Of a stretch of DNA of 64,000 nucleotides, positions 40,581 to 50,140 are shown piece after piece (the first letter of the stretch is position 1; each line of letters begins with the position of its first letter). The notes beneath the pieces are model-generated. The model searched no databases. It was not told the DNA's origin and was given only the letters and a program-made list of their open reading frames with translations. Source of the stretch: Gemmatimonadota bacterium. GTDB taxonomy: Bacteria > Gemmatimonadota > Gemmatimonadetes > Longimicrobiales > Gaopeijiaceae. The stretch covers positions 1 through 64,000 of the forward strand of contig JADFSR010000015.1 of assembly GCA_022560615.1 (NCBI GenBank), given 5' to 3'. Position numbers and translations under genes: made by a program.

Positions 40581-42683
40581 ATGATCCGGCATCGTCGCCT
40601 CTTCCTTCTACTCAGCGTTGCGGTCGCTCCGGCCTGCTCGACGTCCGCGGAGACCTCGAGGGACTCTTGCGATGAGCCGGCCAACGAGATCGTTGCAGAG
40701 AACTGCCAGCCCGGAGATCCTCCCACCGAGTGGGACATCAACGGCTACGGGGACCCGAGCATCCAGGGCTTCGGCGACGACATCAGCGTGGCGCAGGGCG
40801 AAACGATCAACTTCAAGATCCGGACGGACTCGGACGACTATCGCATCGATATCTACCGAATGGGCTACTACGGCGGGGCGGGAGCTCGACGCGTCGACAC
40901 GATCGAACCCTCGGCCGCGCTACCGCAGGACCAGCCCGACTGTCTGACCGGAGAGGTGCCCGTATTGGATCAGGCAGGGGCGTTGGTGCCTGCGGACGCG
41001 CCCCTCTTCGACTGTGGCAACTGGGCCGTCTCGGCCTCGTGGCAGGCGCCGCTCGACGCCACGTCGGGCATCTACTTCGCTCGATTGGTCCGCCAGGATC
41101 CTGTCGAAGGCGACTACTGGCGGAACGACCAGTTCCGTCCGTCGCAGTTGCCGCCCGGTGCGGAGGACGACCCGCTGTGGGAGGAGTACGCGGCGGTGAT
41201 GGCGAATCCGCTACGTGAGCCCAGGGCGAGTCACATCTATTTCGTTGTTCGCGATGACGATGGAGACTCGGAGATGCTGTTCCAGACCTCGGACGTGACT
41301 TGGCAGGCGTACAACCGGTACGGGGGCCACAGCCTGTATGGACGGCTCAACCCCGAGAGGCTGCGCCTCCACGGCGGCCCGCCACGTGCCCACAAGGTGA
41401 GCTACAATCGCCCGTTCGAGACACGTCACTATCGAGCGGTCAACATGCCGCTCAACTCCGAGTACCCAATGGTCCGGTGGCTCGAGCGTAACGGCTACGA
41501 CGTCAGCTACACGTCGGGCATAGACACCGACCGGCGAGGCGATGAGATCCTCGAGCACAAGATCTTCATGTCGGTGGGTCACGACGAGTACTGGTCGGGT
41601 GAGCAGCGCCGCAACGTTGAGGCCGCCCGACAAGCGGGCGTGCACGTGGCCTTCTTCAGCAGCAACGAGGTGTACTGGAAGGTCCGCTGGGAAGAGAGCA
41701 TCGACGGCAGCGGGCAGCCCTACCGCACGCTGGTCACCTACAAGGAGGTGTCCCGCAAGATGGACCCCGCCGCCGACGTCTGGACGGGACAGTTCCGGGA
41801 CCACAGGCCGTACAACCCGGAAGGGGCGTGGCCGGAAAACGCTCTGACGGGCACCATCTTCACGGTCAACGCCTGGCGTAACGACCCGCTCATCGTGGAC
41901 GCCGAGTTCGCCAGCCTGCGTATCTGGCGCAACACGGAGATCGCGGAACTGCAGCCCGGCGAGCGCTATGTGTCCATCAAGGGCATCCTCGGCCACGAGT
42001 GGGACTCGGACATCGACAATGGCGCTCGCCCACCCGGTCTGTTCCGGATCTCGGCAACGACGGTCGACAACGTACTCTTCTGCCTGCACCCGGGGAGAGG
42101 GTGCGAATCGGGCACGGCGACGCACAACGCGGTGCTGTACCGCCACTCGAGCGGAGCGTTGGTCTTCGGTTCCGGGACGCTTCAGTGGGCCTGGGGGCTG
42201 GATGCGCATCATGACTCCGAGACCGGCGTTCCGCCCGAGCGAGCCAACGGATCGAACACTCGGGTCGGTGTCGACCCAAACGGGCCTGACAAGAATGTTC
42301 AGCAGGCCACGCTCAACCTGTTCGCCGACATGGGCGTTCAGCCGGCGACGATGCAGCCGGATCTGGTCGCGGCCACCGCCTCGACGGATGACACACCTCC
42401 CACCTCGTCCATCGACATGACTTCCGTCGCCGGCTCTGTGGGGAGTGTCATGACGATTCGTGGGTCGGCGTCGGACAGAGGTGGCGGGGTCGTCGCCGCG
42501 GTGGAACTGTCCGTCGACGGTGGAACGAACTGGCACCCTGCGATCGGTCGAACGAGCTGGAGCTACGAGTGGACGCCAGACCGGGCGGGCACGGTCTCGA
42601 TCCTCAGCCGAGCGGTTGACGACAGCGGCAACCTGGGGGACCCGGGTGAAGCTGTGACGGTCAGGGTCGCTGGGGGCGATTAG
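40581..42683 (+). CDS. DMFase-like lipoprotein (N,N-dimethylformamidase beta-subunit domain) with Ig-like tail
   Basis: A 700-residue lipoprotein (VAPACSTS lipobox). After a beta-rich N-terminus (SVAQGETINFKIRTDSDDYRIDIYRMGYYGG), residues about 200-580 match the C-terminal domain of N,N-dimethylformamidase large subunit: LFQTSDVTWQAYNRYGGHSLY, WLERNGYDVSYTSGIDTD, VGHDEYWSGEQRRNVEAARQAG and FFSSNEVYWKVRW. The last 100 residues are an Ig-like sandwich (VAAVELSVDGGTNWHPA). No small DMFase subunit lies nearby, so amidase activity on DMF is not assured. It is convergent with a PQQ gene, overlapping 4 bp. ATG 40548 is an alternative start. Confidence 0.78.
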   Translation: MIRHRRLFLLLSVAVAPACSTSAETSRDSCDEPANEIVAENCQPGDPPTEWDINGYGDPSIQGFGDDISVAQGETINFKIRTDSDDYRIDIYRMGYYGGAGARRVDTIEPSAALPQDQPDCLTGEVPVLDQAGALVPADAPLFDCGNWAVSASWQAPLDATSGIYFARLVRQDPVEGDYWRNDQFRPSQLPPGAEDDPLWEEYAAVMANPLREPRASHIYFVVRDDDGDSEMLFQTSDVTWQAYNRYGGHSLYGRLNPERLRLHGGPPRAHKVSYNRPFETRHYRAVNMPLNSEYPMVRWLERNGYDVSYTSGIDTDRRGDEILEHKIFMSVGHDEYWSGEQRRNVEAARQAGVHVAFFSSNEVYWKVRWEESIDGSGQPYRTLVTYKEVSRKMDPAADVWTGQFRDHRPYNPEGAWPENALTGTIFTVNAWRNDPLIVDAEFASLRIWRNTEIAELQPGERYVSIKGILGHEWDSDIDNGARPPGLFRISATTVDNVLFCLHPGRGCESGTATHNAVLYRHSSGALVFGSGTLQWAWGLDAHHDSETGVPPERANGSNTRVGVDPNGPDKNVQQATLNLFADMGVQPATMQPDLVAATASTDDTPPTSSIDMTSVAGSVGSVMTIRGSASDRGGGVVAAVELSVDGGTNWHPAIGRTSWSYEWTPDRAGTVSILSRAVDDSGNLGDPGEAVTVRVAGGD

Positions 42684-44653
42684 AAACTCGACGTCTCCAG
42701 CGCCAAGGCCACGATGCCTTCTCCGGTTCGGCCGCGACCCACGGCGACCGCCAGGTACTGCCGGCCCTCATACATGTATGTCATTGGGTTGGCGTGTACG
42801 CCCGCCGGTAGCTCGAAGTCCCACAGCACGTCGCCGTTCGACTTGTCGTAGGCGTACAGACGCGGAGGCTCCGATCTCTGCCCGTCGACAGTGGTGAACA
42901 ACAGCGTCTTCGTGAGAAGCGGGAAGCTCTCCCCGCTGCCAAGCCCCCTCCCCAGATCGCCCAGATCGAGGTCGGCAAGAGCCGGGTGATCTCGCGGCCC
43001 GCGGCCGTTCGCGACCTGCCACACGTGCTCGCCAGTGCTCATGTCGATGGCCGTGACTCGACCCCACGGCGGCTTGAAGATCGGTAGGCCATCCACCGTC
43101 GGGGTCCGAGCGCCTCCCCAGAGATAGTCGAAGTCCTCCGACGCCCCGGTGTCCGTCTTCCTCAGCGCGACGACTGTGTAGTCGGTATACGAAGGGATGT
43201 AGAGGTACTGGGTCTCCGGGTCGAACGCGGCCCCGTTCCAGTTCCCGCCGCCCGCCCACCCCGGGTTGACGATCGTGCCCTCGACGGAAGGCGGTGTGTA
43301 CACAGGACCAGTACGATATCGCTGGAAGATTTCGAGCGCCCGTGCCCTAAGGTCCGGCGTGAAGTCGATCAAGTTCTCTTCGAAGGCTCCATTCGGTTCG
43401 AAAGGAGCCGGTTTCGTGGGGATCGGCTGCGTGGGATGGGTCCGCTCACCGGCTACGTCGGACTGCGGGACCGGCTGCTCATCGATGGGCCACACGGGCT
43501 CGCCTGTCACTCGATCGAAGACGAACAGAAACCCCTGCTTCGTGACCTGTGCGACGGCCCTGATCTCCCTGCCGTCCACGGTGATGTCGATCAGGTTCGG
43601 CGCCGCGACCGGGTCGTAATCCCAGATAGAGTGATGGACGAGCTGGTAGTGCCACACCGGCTCTCCAGTCTCGACATTGACCGCCACCAAGCTCGACGCG
43701 TAGAGGTTCGTGCCGAAGCGGTGGCCCCCGTACCAGTTGTGGGAGGGCGACCCCACGGGCAGATACACATAGCCGAGCTCGTCGTCGGCGCTCATCGGCG
43801 TCCAGACGTTGGTCGCTCCGGCGGCGCGCCAGGAGTCGTCCTCCCAGGTGTCGTTCCCGAACTCGCCCGGCTGAGGGATCGTGTGGAAGATCCAGAGCAG
43901 CTCGCCGGTCCGTACGTCATAGCCCCGGACGTGTCCGGGTGGGACGTCGCGGGTCTGGGGCGTGTCCCGAATCGCGGAGCCAACGACCACCACGTCACGG
44001 CTGATCGTCACGGGTGAGTTGACCCCGTAGCCCAGTATGAAGGTCTGGCGATCTTCGACGTCGACACCGAGTCCCTGGGTCAGGTCCACCCTTCCGGCAT
44101 TCCCGAAAGCGGGATCCGGCTCCCCTGTTTCTACATCGAGCGAGATCAGGAACGCGTCGTTGGATCCGATGAGAAGTCGCTTCCTCTCCCCATCAGTCCA
44201 ATAGGAGAGGCCGCGCACGATGAAGCCCAGGTTGACCGGCCGACCCGACTCCCAGGTCTTCGGATCGTAGGACCAAAGGGTCCGGCCGGTTCCTGGGTGA
44301 ATCGCGGCGATCTGGCCCAGCGAGGTGATGGTGTAGAGCGTTCCGTCCACCAGGAGCGGCGTCGCCTCATACCAGAGGGCCCCGCCCATCCGGCGCGCTT
44401 CCTCATCGCGCTCTTTGAGCTCTTCGTCGATGGACTCCCAGTACCAGGCCACCTGAAGCTCTGCGACGTTGCTACGATTGATCTGACTGAGGGGAGCGTA
44501 GTGTGACGCGGCTGCGTCGCCCTGGTGCACGCGCCACTCGCTGTACTGAGCGCCGGGGGCCATGCCCGGTTCGGGCTGCGCGGGCGGAGCGCAAGAGGCG
44601 AGCGATAAGACGCAGACCAGGGAGAGCAGACTTCCCACACGAGTGCTCGACAT
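42680..44653 (-). CDS. PQQ-dependent quinoprotein lipoprotein, copy 2
   Basis: A 657-residue PQQ propeller with a lipoprotein signal (LVCVLSLASCAPP). Landmarks are SEWRVHQGDAAASHYAPLSQIN, IAAIHPGTGRTLWSYDP, GHVRGYDVRTGELLWIFHTI, QLVHHSIWDYDPVAAPNLID, TKQGFLFVFDRVTGEPVWPID and GWAGGGNWNGAAFDPE. It is about 40-45 percent like copies 3 and 4 by eye. No CxxCH is seen. ATG 44653 follows GGAG by eight bases; ATG 44674 and 44704 are alternatives. It is the only quinoprotein on the minus strand and is divergent from copy 3, sharing a 168-bp promoter spacer. Confidence 0.87.
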   Translation of the reverse strand: MSSTRVGSLLSLVCVLSLASCAPPAQPEPGMAPGAQYSEWRVHQGDAAASHYAPLSQINRSNVAELQVAWYWESIDEELKERDEEARRMGGALWYEATPLLVDGTLYTITSLGQIAAIHPGTGRTLWSYDPKTWESGRPVNLGFIVRGLSYWTDGERKRLLIGSNDAFLISLDVETGEPDPAFGNAGRVDLTQGLGVDVEDRQTFILGYGVNSPVTISRDVVVVGSAIRDTPQTRDVPPGHVRGYDVRTGELLWIFHTIPQPGEFGNDTWEDDSWRAAGATNVWTPMSADDELGYVYLPVGSPSHNWYGGHRFGTNLYASSLVAVNVETGEPVWHYQLVHHSIWDYDPVAAPNLIDITVDGREIRAVAQVTKQGFLFVFDRVTGEPVWPIDEQPVPQSDVAGERTHPTQPIPTKPAPFEPNGAFEENLIDFTPDLRARALEIFQRYRTGPVYTPPSVEGTIVNPGWAGGGNWNGAAFDPETQYLYIPSYTDYTVVALRKTDTGASEDFDYLWGGARTPTVDGLPIFKPPWGRVTAIDMSTGEHVWQVANGRGPRDHPALADLDLGDLGRGLGSGESFPLLTKTLLFTTVDGQRSEPPRLYAYDKSNGDVLWDFELPAGVHANPMTYMYEGRQYLAVAVGRGRTGEGIVALALETSSF

Positions 44654-44821
44654 TGCCAGGCTCCATCGCAACATGATGCCAGGGCGGCCGTTCGACCGGC
44701 ACAAGATGGGCGGACATCGTAGGGGGCACCATGTGCCCGCTTACGATCCCTCGCCTCGCCGCCCTCCTGCGTCGTAGGTTGCTCGTGACTGCTCTACTCA
44801 CGTTGCCGGCGAGGAGAGATC

Positions 44822-46801
44822 ATGCGGCCGTCCCTGGCTGTACGACCAACTGAGACCTCGAAGAGTTCATCGAAGCTTGGCGTTGCTCCCGGCTGGCTTC
44901 GGGTGATGCTCGCATTGGGCCTCTTCTGTTGGAGCCCGGCGGGGAGCCCGGCGGCTGCGCAGTCAGGCGCGGCGGACGGTCAGTGGCGGAGCTACGGAGG
45001 GGATCCAGGACACACCAAGTACTCTGCCCTCGATCAGATCAACGAGGACAACGTCGGGAGCCTGGAGGTCGCCTGGACCTGGACGTCGGTGGACGAGGGG
45101 CTCAGAGCCCGTAATGAGGTGATGCGTGTACGTGGAGCTTTCCAGACCTACGCCTACGAGGTCACGCCTCTTTATGTGAACGGTGTGCTGTACACCACCA
45201 CCTCTCTCGGTCAAATCGCCGCGATCGATCCCGGAACGGGCGAGACGCTGTGGAGCTACGATCCGGCTCTGTACCTGGAAGGCCGCCCGGCCGTGCATGG
45301 GTTCATGACCCGCGGGCTCGCCTATTGGACGGACGGCGCGGAGGAGCGGCTCATCTATGCGGCGGGGCGAGTGTACCTCGTCTCGATCGATGCGAAGACC
45401 GGGGAGCCCGATCTCACGTTCGGTCGGGGCGGACGAGTCGACCTCAAGGAAGGTCTCGGAAGAACGATCGACGCGCGCCGCTACACGGTGAGCTCACCTC
45501 CGTTGGTGGTCGGCGACGTCGTAGTGGTCGGCTCCGCAATGACCGAGGGCACCGGGTACCAGGAGGCGCCGCCCGGGCACGTGCGGGGGTACGACGTGAG
45601 GACAGGCAAAATGAAGTGGATCTTCCACACCATTCCCCAGATGGGCGAGCTTGGATACGAGACCTGGGAAGACGATTCGTGGAGGCTCTCCGGAGGTGCC
45701 AACGTCTGGACCCTGATGAGCGCCGACGAGGAGCTCGGCTACGTCTACCTCCCGGTCGGATCGCCGGTCACGGACTTCTACGGCGGACATCGACTCGGCG
45801 ACAATCTGTTCGCCAACTCCCTGGTATGCCTCGACGCCGAAACCGGTGAACGCGTGTGGCACTTCCAATTCGTCCACCACACGGTGTGGGACTACGATCC
45901 TCCGGCGGCACCCAACCTCATCGACATCACCGTCGACGGTCGCCGGATCGAAGCCGTCGCTCAGATCACCAAACAGGGCTTCACGTTCGTTTTCGATCGG
46001 GCGACGGGCGAGCCGGTCTGGCCGATCGAGGAGCGACCCGTTCCACAGAGCACTCTGGTAGGCGAGCGGACATCGCCTACGCAGCCATATCCCACCAAGC
46101 CCCCACTCTTCCTCACGAACGGAGCGACCGAGGACGACGTCATCGACTTCACTCCCGAGTTGAGAGCGGAGGGGCTAGCCATCTTTCGTGAGCACAATGC
46201 CGGACCCCTCTATACGCCCCTGACGCCGGGGACCAACATCGTGCGACCCGGCTGGAGTGGCGGCGCCAACTGGTGGGGTGCGGCGTTCGACCCCGACACT
46301 GGGCGACTCTATGTGCCTAGCTGGGCTCACTTCTCGCTCGTCCGGATGGAGCCCGGGGATCCCGAGCGCTCCGACATGATGATTCGGCCTCAGGTACGGG
46401 ACCTGGTCGGCCCGCGGGGCCTTCCACTCTTCAAGCCCCCATACTCGCAGCTCACGGCCTTCGACATGAACGCGGGCGAGAAGCTCTGGAGCGTCCCCGT
46501 CGGGGACGGACCTCGGGACCATGAAGCCCTGCGGCACCTGCAGCTACCACGGCTCGGTAGCTTTCAGAAGCTCGGGGGACCGCTTCTGACGAAGACCCTT
46601 CTGTTCATCGGACAAGGGATGAATACGAACCGGATCGGGGCATACGACAAGGAGACCGGCGAGGAGCTGTGGAGAATGGACGTGGGGGGCCAGTTCCACG
46701 CCGCCCCAATCACATACTTGCTCGACGGTAAGCAATACATCGTGCTTGCCGTCGGCGGGAGCGGCGAGCCGGAGCGGCTCGTTGCGCTGGCGTTGCGTTG
46801 A
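44822..46801 (+). CDS. PQQ-dependent quinoprotein dehydrogenase, copy 3
   Basis: A 659-residue secreted PQQ propeller, first gene of the Rid-containing operon. GAGGAGAG precedes ATG 44822 and the signal peptide ends SPAAAQS. Motifs are GQWRSYGGDPGHTKYSALDQIN, IAAIDPGTGETLWSYDP, HVRGYDVRTGKMKWIFHTIP, FVHHTVWDYDPPAAPNLIDITVDGRR, TKQGFTFVFDRATGEPVWPIE and GWSGGANWWGAAFDPD. No haem motif. Close to copy 4 (same length, same block order), so the two probably arose by duplication around the Rid gene. Confidence 0.87.
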   Translation: MRPSLAVRPTETSKSSSKLGVAPGWLRVMLALGLFCWSPAGSPAAAQSGAADGQWRSYGGDPGHTKYSALDQINEDNVGSLEVAWTWTSVDEGLRARNEVMRVRGAFQTYAYEVTPLYVNGVLYTTTSLGQIAAIDPGTGETLWSYDPALYLEGRPAVHGFMTRGLAYWTDGAEERLIYAAGRVYLVSIDAKTGEPDLTFGRGGRVDLKEGLGRTIDARRYTVSSPPLVVGDVVVVGSAMTEGTGYQEAPPGHVRGYDVRTGKMKWIFHTIPQMGELGYETWEDDSWRLSGGANVWTLMSADEELGYVYLPVGSPVTDFYGGHRLGDNLFANSLVCLDAETGERVWHFQFVHHTVWDYDPPAAPNLIDITVDGRRIEAVAQITKQGFTFVFDRATGEPVWPIEERPVPQSTLVGERTSPTQPYPTKPPLFLTNGATEDDVIDFTPELRAEGLAIFREHNAGPLYTPLTPGTNIVRPGWSGGANWWGAAFDPDTGRLYVPSWAHFSLVRMEPGDPERSDMMIRPQVRDLVGPRGLPLFKPPYSQLTAFDMNAGEKLWSVPVGDGPRDHEALRHLQLPRLGSFQKLGGPLLTKTLLFIGQGMNTNRIGAYDKETGEELWRMDVGGQFHAAPITYLLDGKQYIVLAVGGSGEPERLVALALR

Positions 46802-46882
46802 GCCGGAGGTCATCCACCAGCCGGACCTCGGGCCCTCGAGTCAGACCGTGTCACAGCGCTTGAGCGAAGAGGGGGACACGAC

Positions 46883-48118
46883 ATGAAGTTCAACATCACG
46901 CCGGCAGCGACGGCGCTGATGATGGCTATCGTTTTTGGACCAGTCGGCTGTCGCCCAGTGGGTGCCCAAGAGCTCGAGAGGGAGTTCATCGACCCGGCCG
47001 GCGGGTTCACCCAGGTCGTGACCGTGTCGGATCATGGTGTCAAGACGATCTACGTGTCAGGACAGGTCGGCCGTGGTGACGATCTCCGAGCGCATGTCGA
47101 GACGGCGTTTCAGTCGGTTGTGCGACGTCTCGAGAGCGCCGGCGCCTCGGCCTCAGACGTCGTGAAGATCCGGATCTTCGTGAAGGACTTCGACCCAGAG
47201 GAGTATTCGATCATCCGCGAGGCACGACTCCGGACGTTCAATGAGGACTCGTGGCCGGCCAGCACGATGGTAGGCGTCCAGTCATTGTTCCTCGAGCAGT
47301 TCCGTGTCGAGATCGAGGCCGTCGCGGTCATCGCGGATCCTGAAGTCCCGGGAGCGACCGTCACGATCGAACGCGTCGGACCCTCGCGTGGCTTCAGCCA
47401 GTCCGTGGTGGTCACGGCCAACGGGATCAAGACGATCTACGTCTCGGGTCAGGTCGGCCAAGGCGATGGACTGGCCGAGCAGTCGACGTCGGTCTTGGCG
47501 GCTGTGGCCCGGCGACTGGAGGCATCAGGTGCCACTCTCGACGATCTCGTCAAGATCGTCACGTACATCGCCGAGTATGCGCCGGAGGACCGCCGCACGT
47601 TCAGTGAGGCGAGAACGCAGGCACTGGGTAGCGAAAATCTACCAGCGAGTACGTTGCTCGGGGTGCAGTCACTCGTTACCGATCAATATGAGATCGAGAT
47701 CGACGCCGTGGCGGTCGTGAGCGATGGCGGGGGTGGCGAGGCCGACACGGAGTTCATCGGTCCCACATCAGGCTTCACACAGGTCGTCACCACGCAGGGG
47801 AGCGGTGCGAAGACGATCTATGTATCAGGTCAAGTCGGGCGCGCAGGTGAGAGCCTCGAGACCCAAGCGGATCAGGCCTACGCCAACCTGAAGCGGCGGC
47901 TCGAAGCGGCTGGTGCGACCACAGCGGATCTGGTGCAGCTCAACATCTACATGGCCGATTATCATCCCCAAGATGCGGCGGTGCTCGCGGTCGCCCGCCG
48001 GAATAATGGATTTTCCGACGAGAATCTCCCGGCCACGACGCTGATCGGCGTCGAATCGCTCTACTCGGACACCGCGCTCATCGAGATCGAGGGCGTGGCG
48101 GTCGTGCAGGGCCGTTAG
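46883..48118 (+). CDS. Secreted protein with three tandem Rid (YjgF) domains
   Basis: A 411-residue protein: a signal peptide ending VGAQE, then three Rid domains of about 120 residues each (roughly 30-150, 160-275, 290-411). Each has GFxQxVVxxxxGxKTIYVSGQVGxG, a central VKI(R/V)xF/YxxD/E and a final xASTxxGVxSLxxxxxxxEIxAVAV. The Arg that binds the imine carboxylate in RidA (AR before the V-x-V strand) is replaced by ST or TT in all three repeats, so it is not a classical 2-iminobutanoate deaminase. Rid proteins are normally small, cytosolic and trimeric, and a single exported chain carrying three domains could fold as a built-in trimer. It lies 82 bp after and 12 bp before quinoprotein genes. 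Confidence 0.88.
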   Translation: MKFNITPAATALMMAIVFGPVGCRPVGAQELEREFIDPAGGFTQVVTVSDHGVKTIYVSGQVGRGDDLRAHVETAFQSVVRRLESAGASASDVVKIRIFVKDFDPEEYSIIREARLRTFNEDSWPASTMVGVQSLFLEQFRVEIEAVAVIADPEVPGATVTIERVGPSRGFSQSVVVTANGIKTIYVSGQVGQGDGLAEQSTSVLAAVARRLEASGATLDDLVKIVTYIAEYAPEDRRTFSEARTQALGSENLPASTLLGVQSLVTDQYEIEIDAVAVVSDGGGGEADTEFIGPTSGFTQVVTTQGSGAKTIYVSGQVGRAGESLETQADQAYANLKRRLEAAGATTADLVQLNIYMADYHPQDAAVLAVARRNNGFSDENLPATTLIGVESLYSDTALIEIEGVAVVQGR

Positions 48119-48129
48119 GAGGAGCAGTC

Positions 48130-50109
48130 GTGAATCGGTTCACGTTGTGCACACTCTTCATGGCCTTGGGCCTCTTCACGGGGTCAGGCCTCGCACAGCA
48201 GGGCGCGACGGGCGCAGAGTGGCGGAGCTACGGGGGAGACATCGGGAGCACCAAGTACTCGCCACTCGACCAGATCAACCGGGACAACCTCGGAGACCTT
48301 CGGATCGCTTGGCAGTGGGAGTCGGTCGACGGGCGATTCGATCTGGACCGACTCAGGGAGGACTATCCGAACCTCCAGGTCCCCAACGACATCGCGGCTG
48401 TCCGCATCTCGAATCTCAAGGCGACGCCTTTGATGGTGGGCGGCGTCCTCTACATCTCCACCCCCTTGTCCCAAATCGCGGCAATCGAAGCTGCCACCGG
48501 TGAGACGCTCTGGGTTCACGATCCGCGGAGCTATGTGTCGGGCATTCCAATCATGCTGCTCGGCTTCAGCAACCGTGGGCTAGCCTACTGGACCGACGGA
48601 GAGCGGGAGCGGCTGATTCTGGGGACCGGAGACGCTTACTTGATCGCCGTCGACGCCAGGAGCGGGGATGCAGTTCCCGGCTTCGGCGATGACGGTCGGG
48701 TCGACCTGATGGACGGCATACCGAGGGCCCGCAGGGCTCCACCCCCCATGAATTACTCGATCACGTCGGCCCCGGTCGTGTGCGGGGACGTGGTCATCGT
48801 AGGATCGGCCATCTCCGACCAACCCCGGTTCCGGGAGGCTCCACCCGGGCACGTCCGCGGCTTCGACGCCCGCACCGGCGAGCTGCTCTGGACGTTCCAC
48901 ACCATCCCCCAACCTGGAGAGTTCGGTCACGAAACGTGGGAGGACGGCTCGTGGAGGTACACGGGGAACACCAACGTTTGGACGCTCATGAGCGCCGATG
49001 AGGAGCTCGGCTACGTCTACCTCCCGGTCGGCAACGCGACGAACGATCACTATGGCGGGCACCGGCCAGGCAACCTTCTCTTCGCGAACAGCCTCGTCGC
49101 CCTGGAATGTTCGACCGGAAGGCGCGTCTGGCACTACCAGCTCGTACATCACGATCTGTGGGACTATGATCCGCCGGCCGCTCCCAACTTGATCGACATC
49201 ACGGTGGACGGGAGAGCGATCAAGGCTGTCGCGCAGGTGACCAAACATGCCTTCACGTTCGTCTTCGATCGCGAGACCGGCGAGCCCGTCTGGCCAATCG
49301 AGGAACGACCGGTTCCCGCCTCCGATGTGCCGGGTGAGTGGACGTCCCCAACACAACCCTTCCCGACGAAGCCCCCTCCATTCGATCGGCAGGACGCCAC
49401 CATCGACAATCTCATCGACTTCACGCCCGAGCTGCGAGCCGAGGCGATCGAGATCCTGGGGCAGTATCGAAGCGGCCCCCTCTTCACGCCGCCTTCGCTC
49501 ATCGACGCCGGGCCGGACGGGACCCGAGGCACGATCGCGCTTCCAGGCTACACGGGCGGCGCGAACTGGAGCGGCGCGGCCGTAGATCCGGAAACGGGCA
49601 TTCTGTATGTGTCCTCGGCGACGCAGCCGATCATCCCCCGCCTGGTGGAGCTCGGGCCGGAGCGCTCCACCCTTCGGTACTCGCGTGGCCCGATGCGCGC
49701 GCCGCCGGGCCCGGACGGTCTGCCACTCTTCAAGGGGCCGTACGGGAGGATCACCGCGATCGACCTCAACGAAGGAGAGATCGTCTGGCAGGAATCCAAC
49801 GGGCCCGGGCCGGCCAGCATCCGGGATCATCCACGGCTGGAGGGTCTGGAGTTGCCAGCGCTCGGTGGTGGCCGGGACTTCTTGTTGGTTACCGAGACAC
49901 TCCTGTTCTCAGGCCAGCAACGGCCGAACGCGGAGGGGTCTTACGTACTGACTGCGCGTGACAAGGCGACCGGCGAGGTCCTCGGGGAGGTCCCGTTGCC
50001 CGGGAGAGCGATCGGCGCCCCCATGAGCTACATGGTCGAAGGCACGCAGTACATCGCCCTCACCGTCCAGGGTAATCCACCCCGACTCGTTGCATTGGCC
50101 GTGCGTTGA
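48130..50109 (+). CDS. PQQ-dependent quinoprotein dehydrogenase, copy 4
   Basis: A 659-residue secreted quinoprotein. GTG 48130 follows AGGAGG; the signal ends TGSGLAQQ. Family blocks are EWRSYGGDIGSTKYSPLDQIN, IAAIEAATGETLWVHDP, GHVRGFDARTGELLWTFHTI, QLVHHDLWDYDPPAAPNLID, TKHAFTFVFDRETGEPVWPIE and GYTGGANWSGAAVDPETG. Compared with copy 3, the KQG in the conserved TKQG turn is KHA, and an insert (RFDLDRLREDYPNLQVPNDIAAVR) sits near residue 75. Third in the operon, 31 bp before the NHL lipoprotein. Confidence 0.87.
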   Translation: MNRFTLCTLFMALGLFTGSGLAQQGATGAEWRSYGGDIGSTKYSPLDQINRDNLGDLRIAWQWESVDGRFDLDRLREDYPNLQVPNDIAAVRISNLKATPLMVGGVLYISTPLSQIAAIEAATGETLWVHDPRSYVSGIPIMLLGFSNRGLAYWTDGERERLILGTGDAYLIAVDARSGDAVPGFGDDGRVDLMDGIPRARRAPPPMNYSITSAPVVCGDVVIVGSAISDQPRFREAPPGHVRGFDARTGELLWTFHTIPQPGEFGHETWEDGSWRYTGNTNVWTLMSADEELGYVYLPVGNATNDHYGGHRPGNLLFANSLVALECSTGRRVWHYQLVHHDLWDYDPPAAPNLIDITVDGRAIKAVAQVTKHAFTFVFDRETGEPVWPIEERPVPASDVPGEWTSPTQPFPTKPPPFDRQDATIDNLIDFTPELRAEAIEILGQYRSGPLFTPPSLIDAGPDGTRGTIALPGYTGGANWSGAAVDPETGILYVSSATQPIIPRLVELGPERSTLRYSRGPMRAPPGPDGLPLFKGPYGRITAIDLNEGEIVWQESNGPGPASIRDHPRLEGLELPALGGGRDFLLVTETLLFSGQQRPNAEGSYVLTARDKATGEVLGEVPLPGRAIGAPMSYMVEGTQYIALTVQGNPPRLVALAVR

Positions 50110-50140
50110 GTGCTCTACGCGGCCGTCGACCACCGAGACC

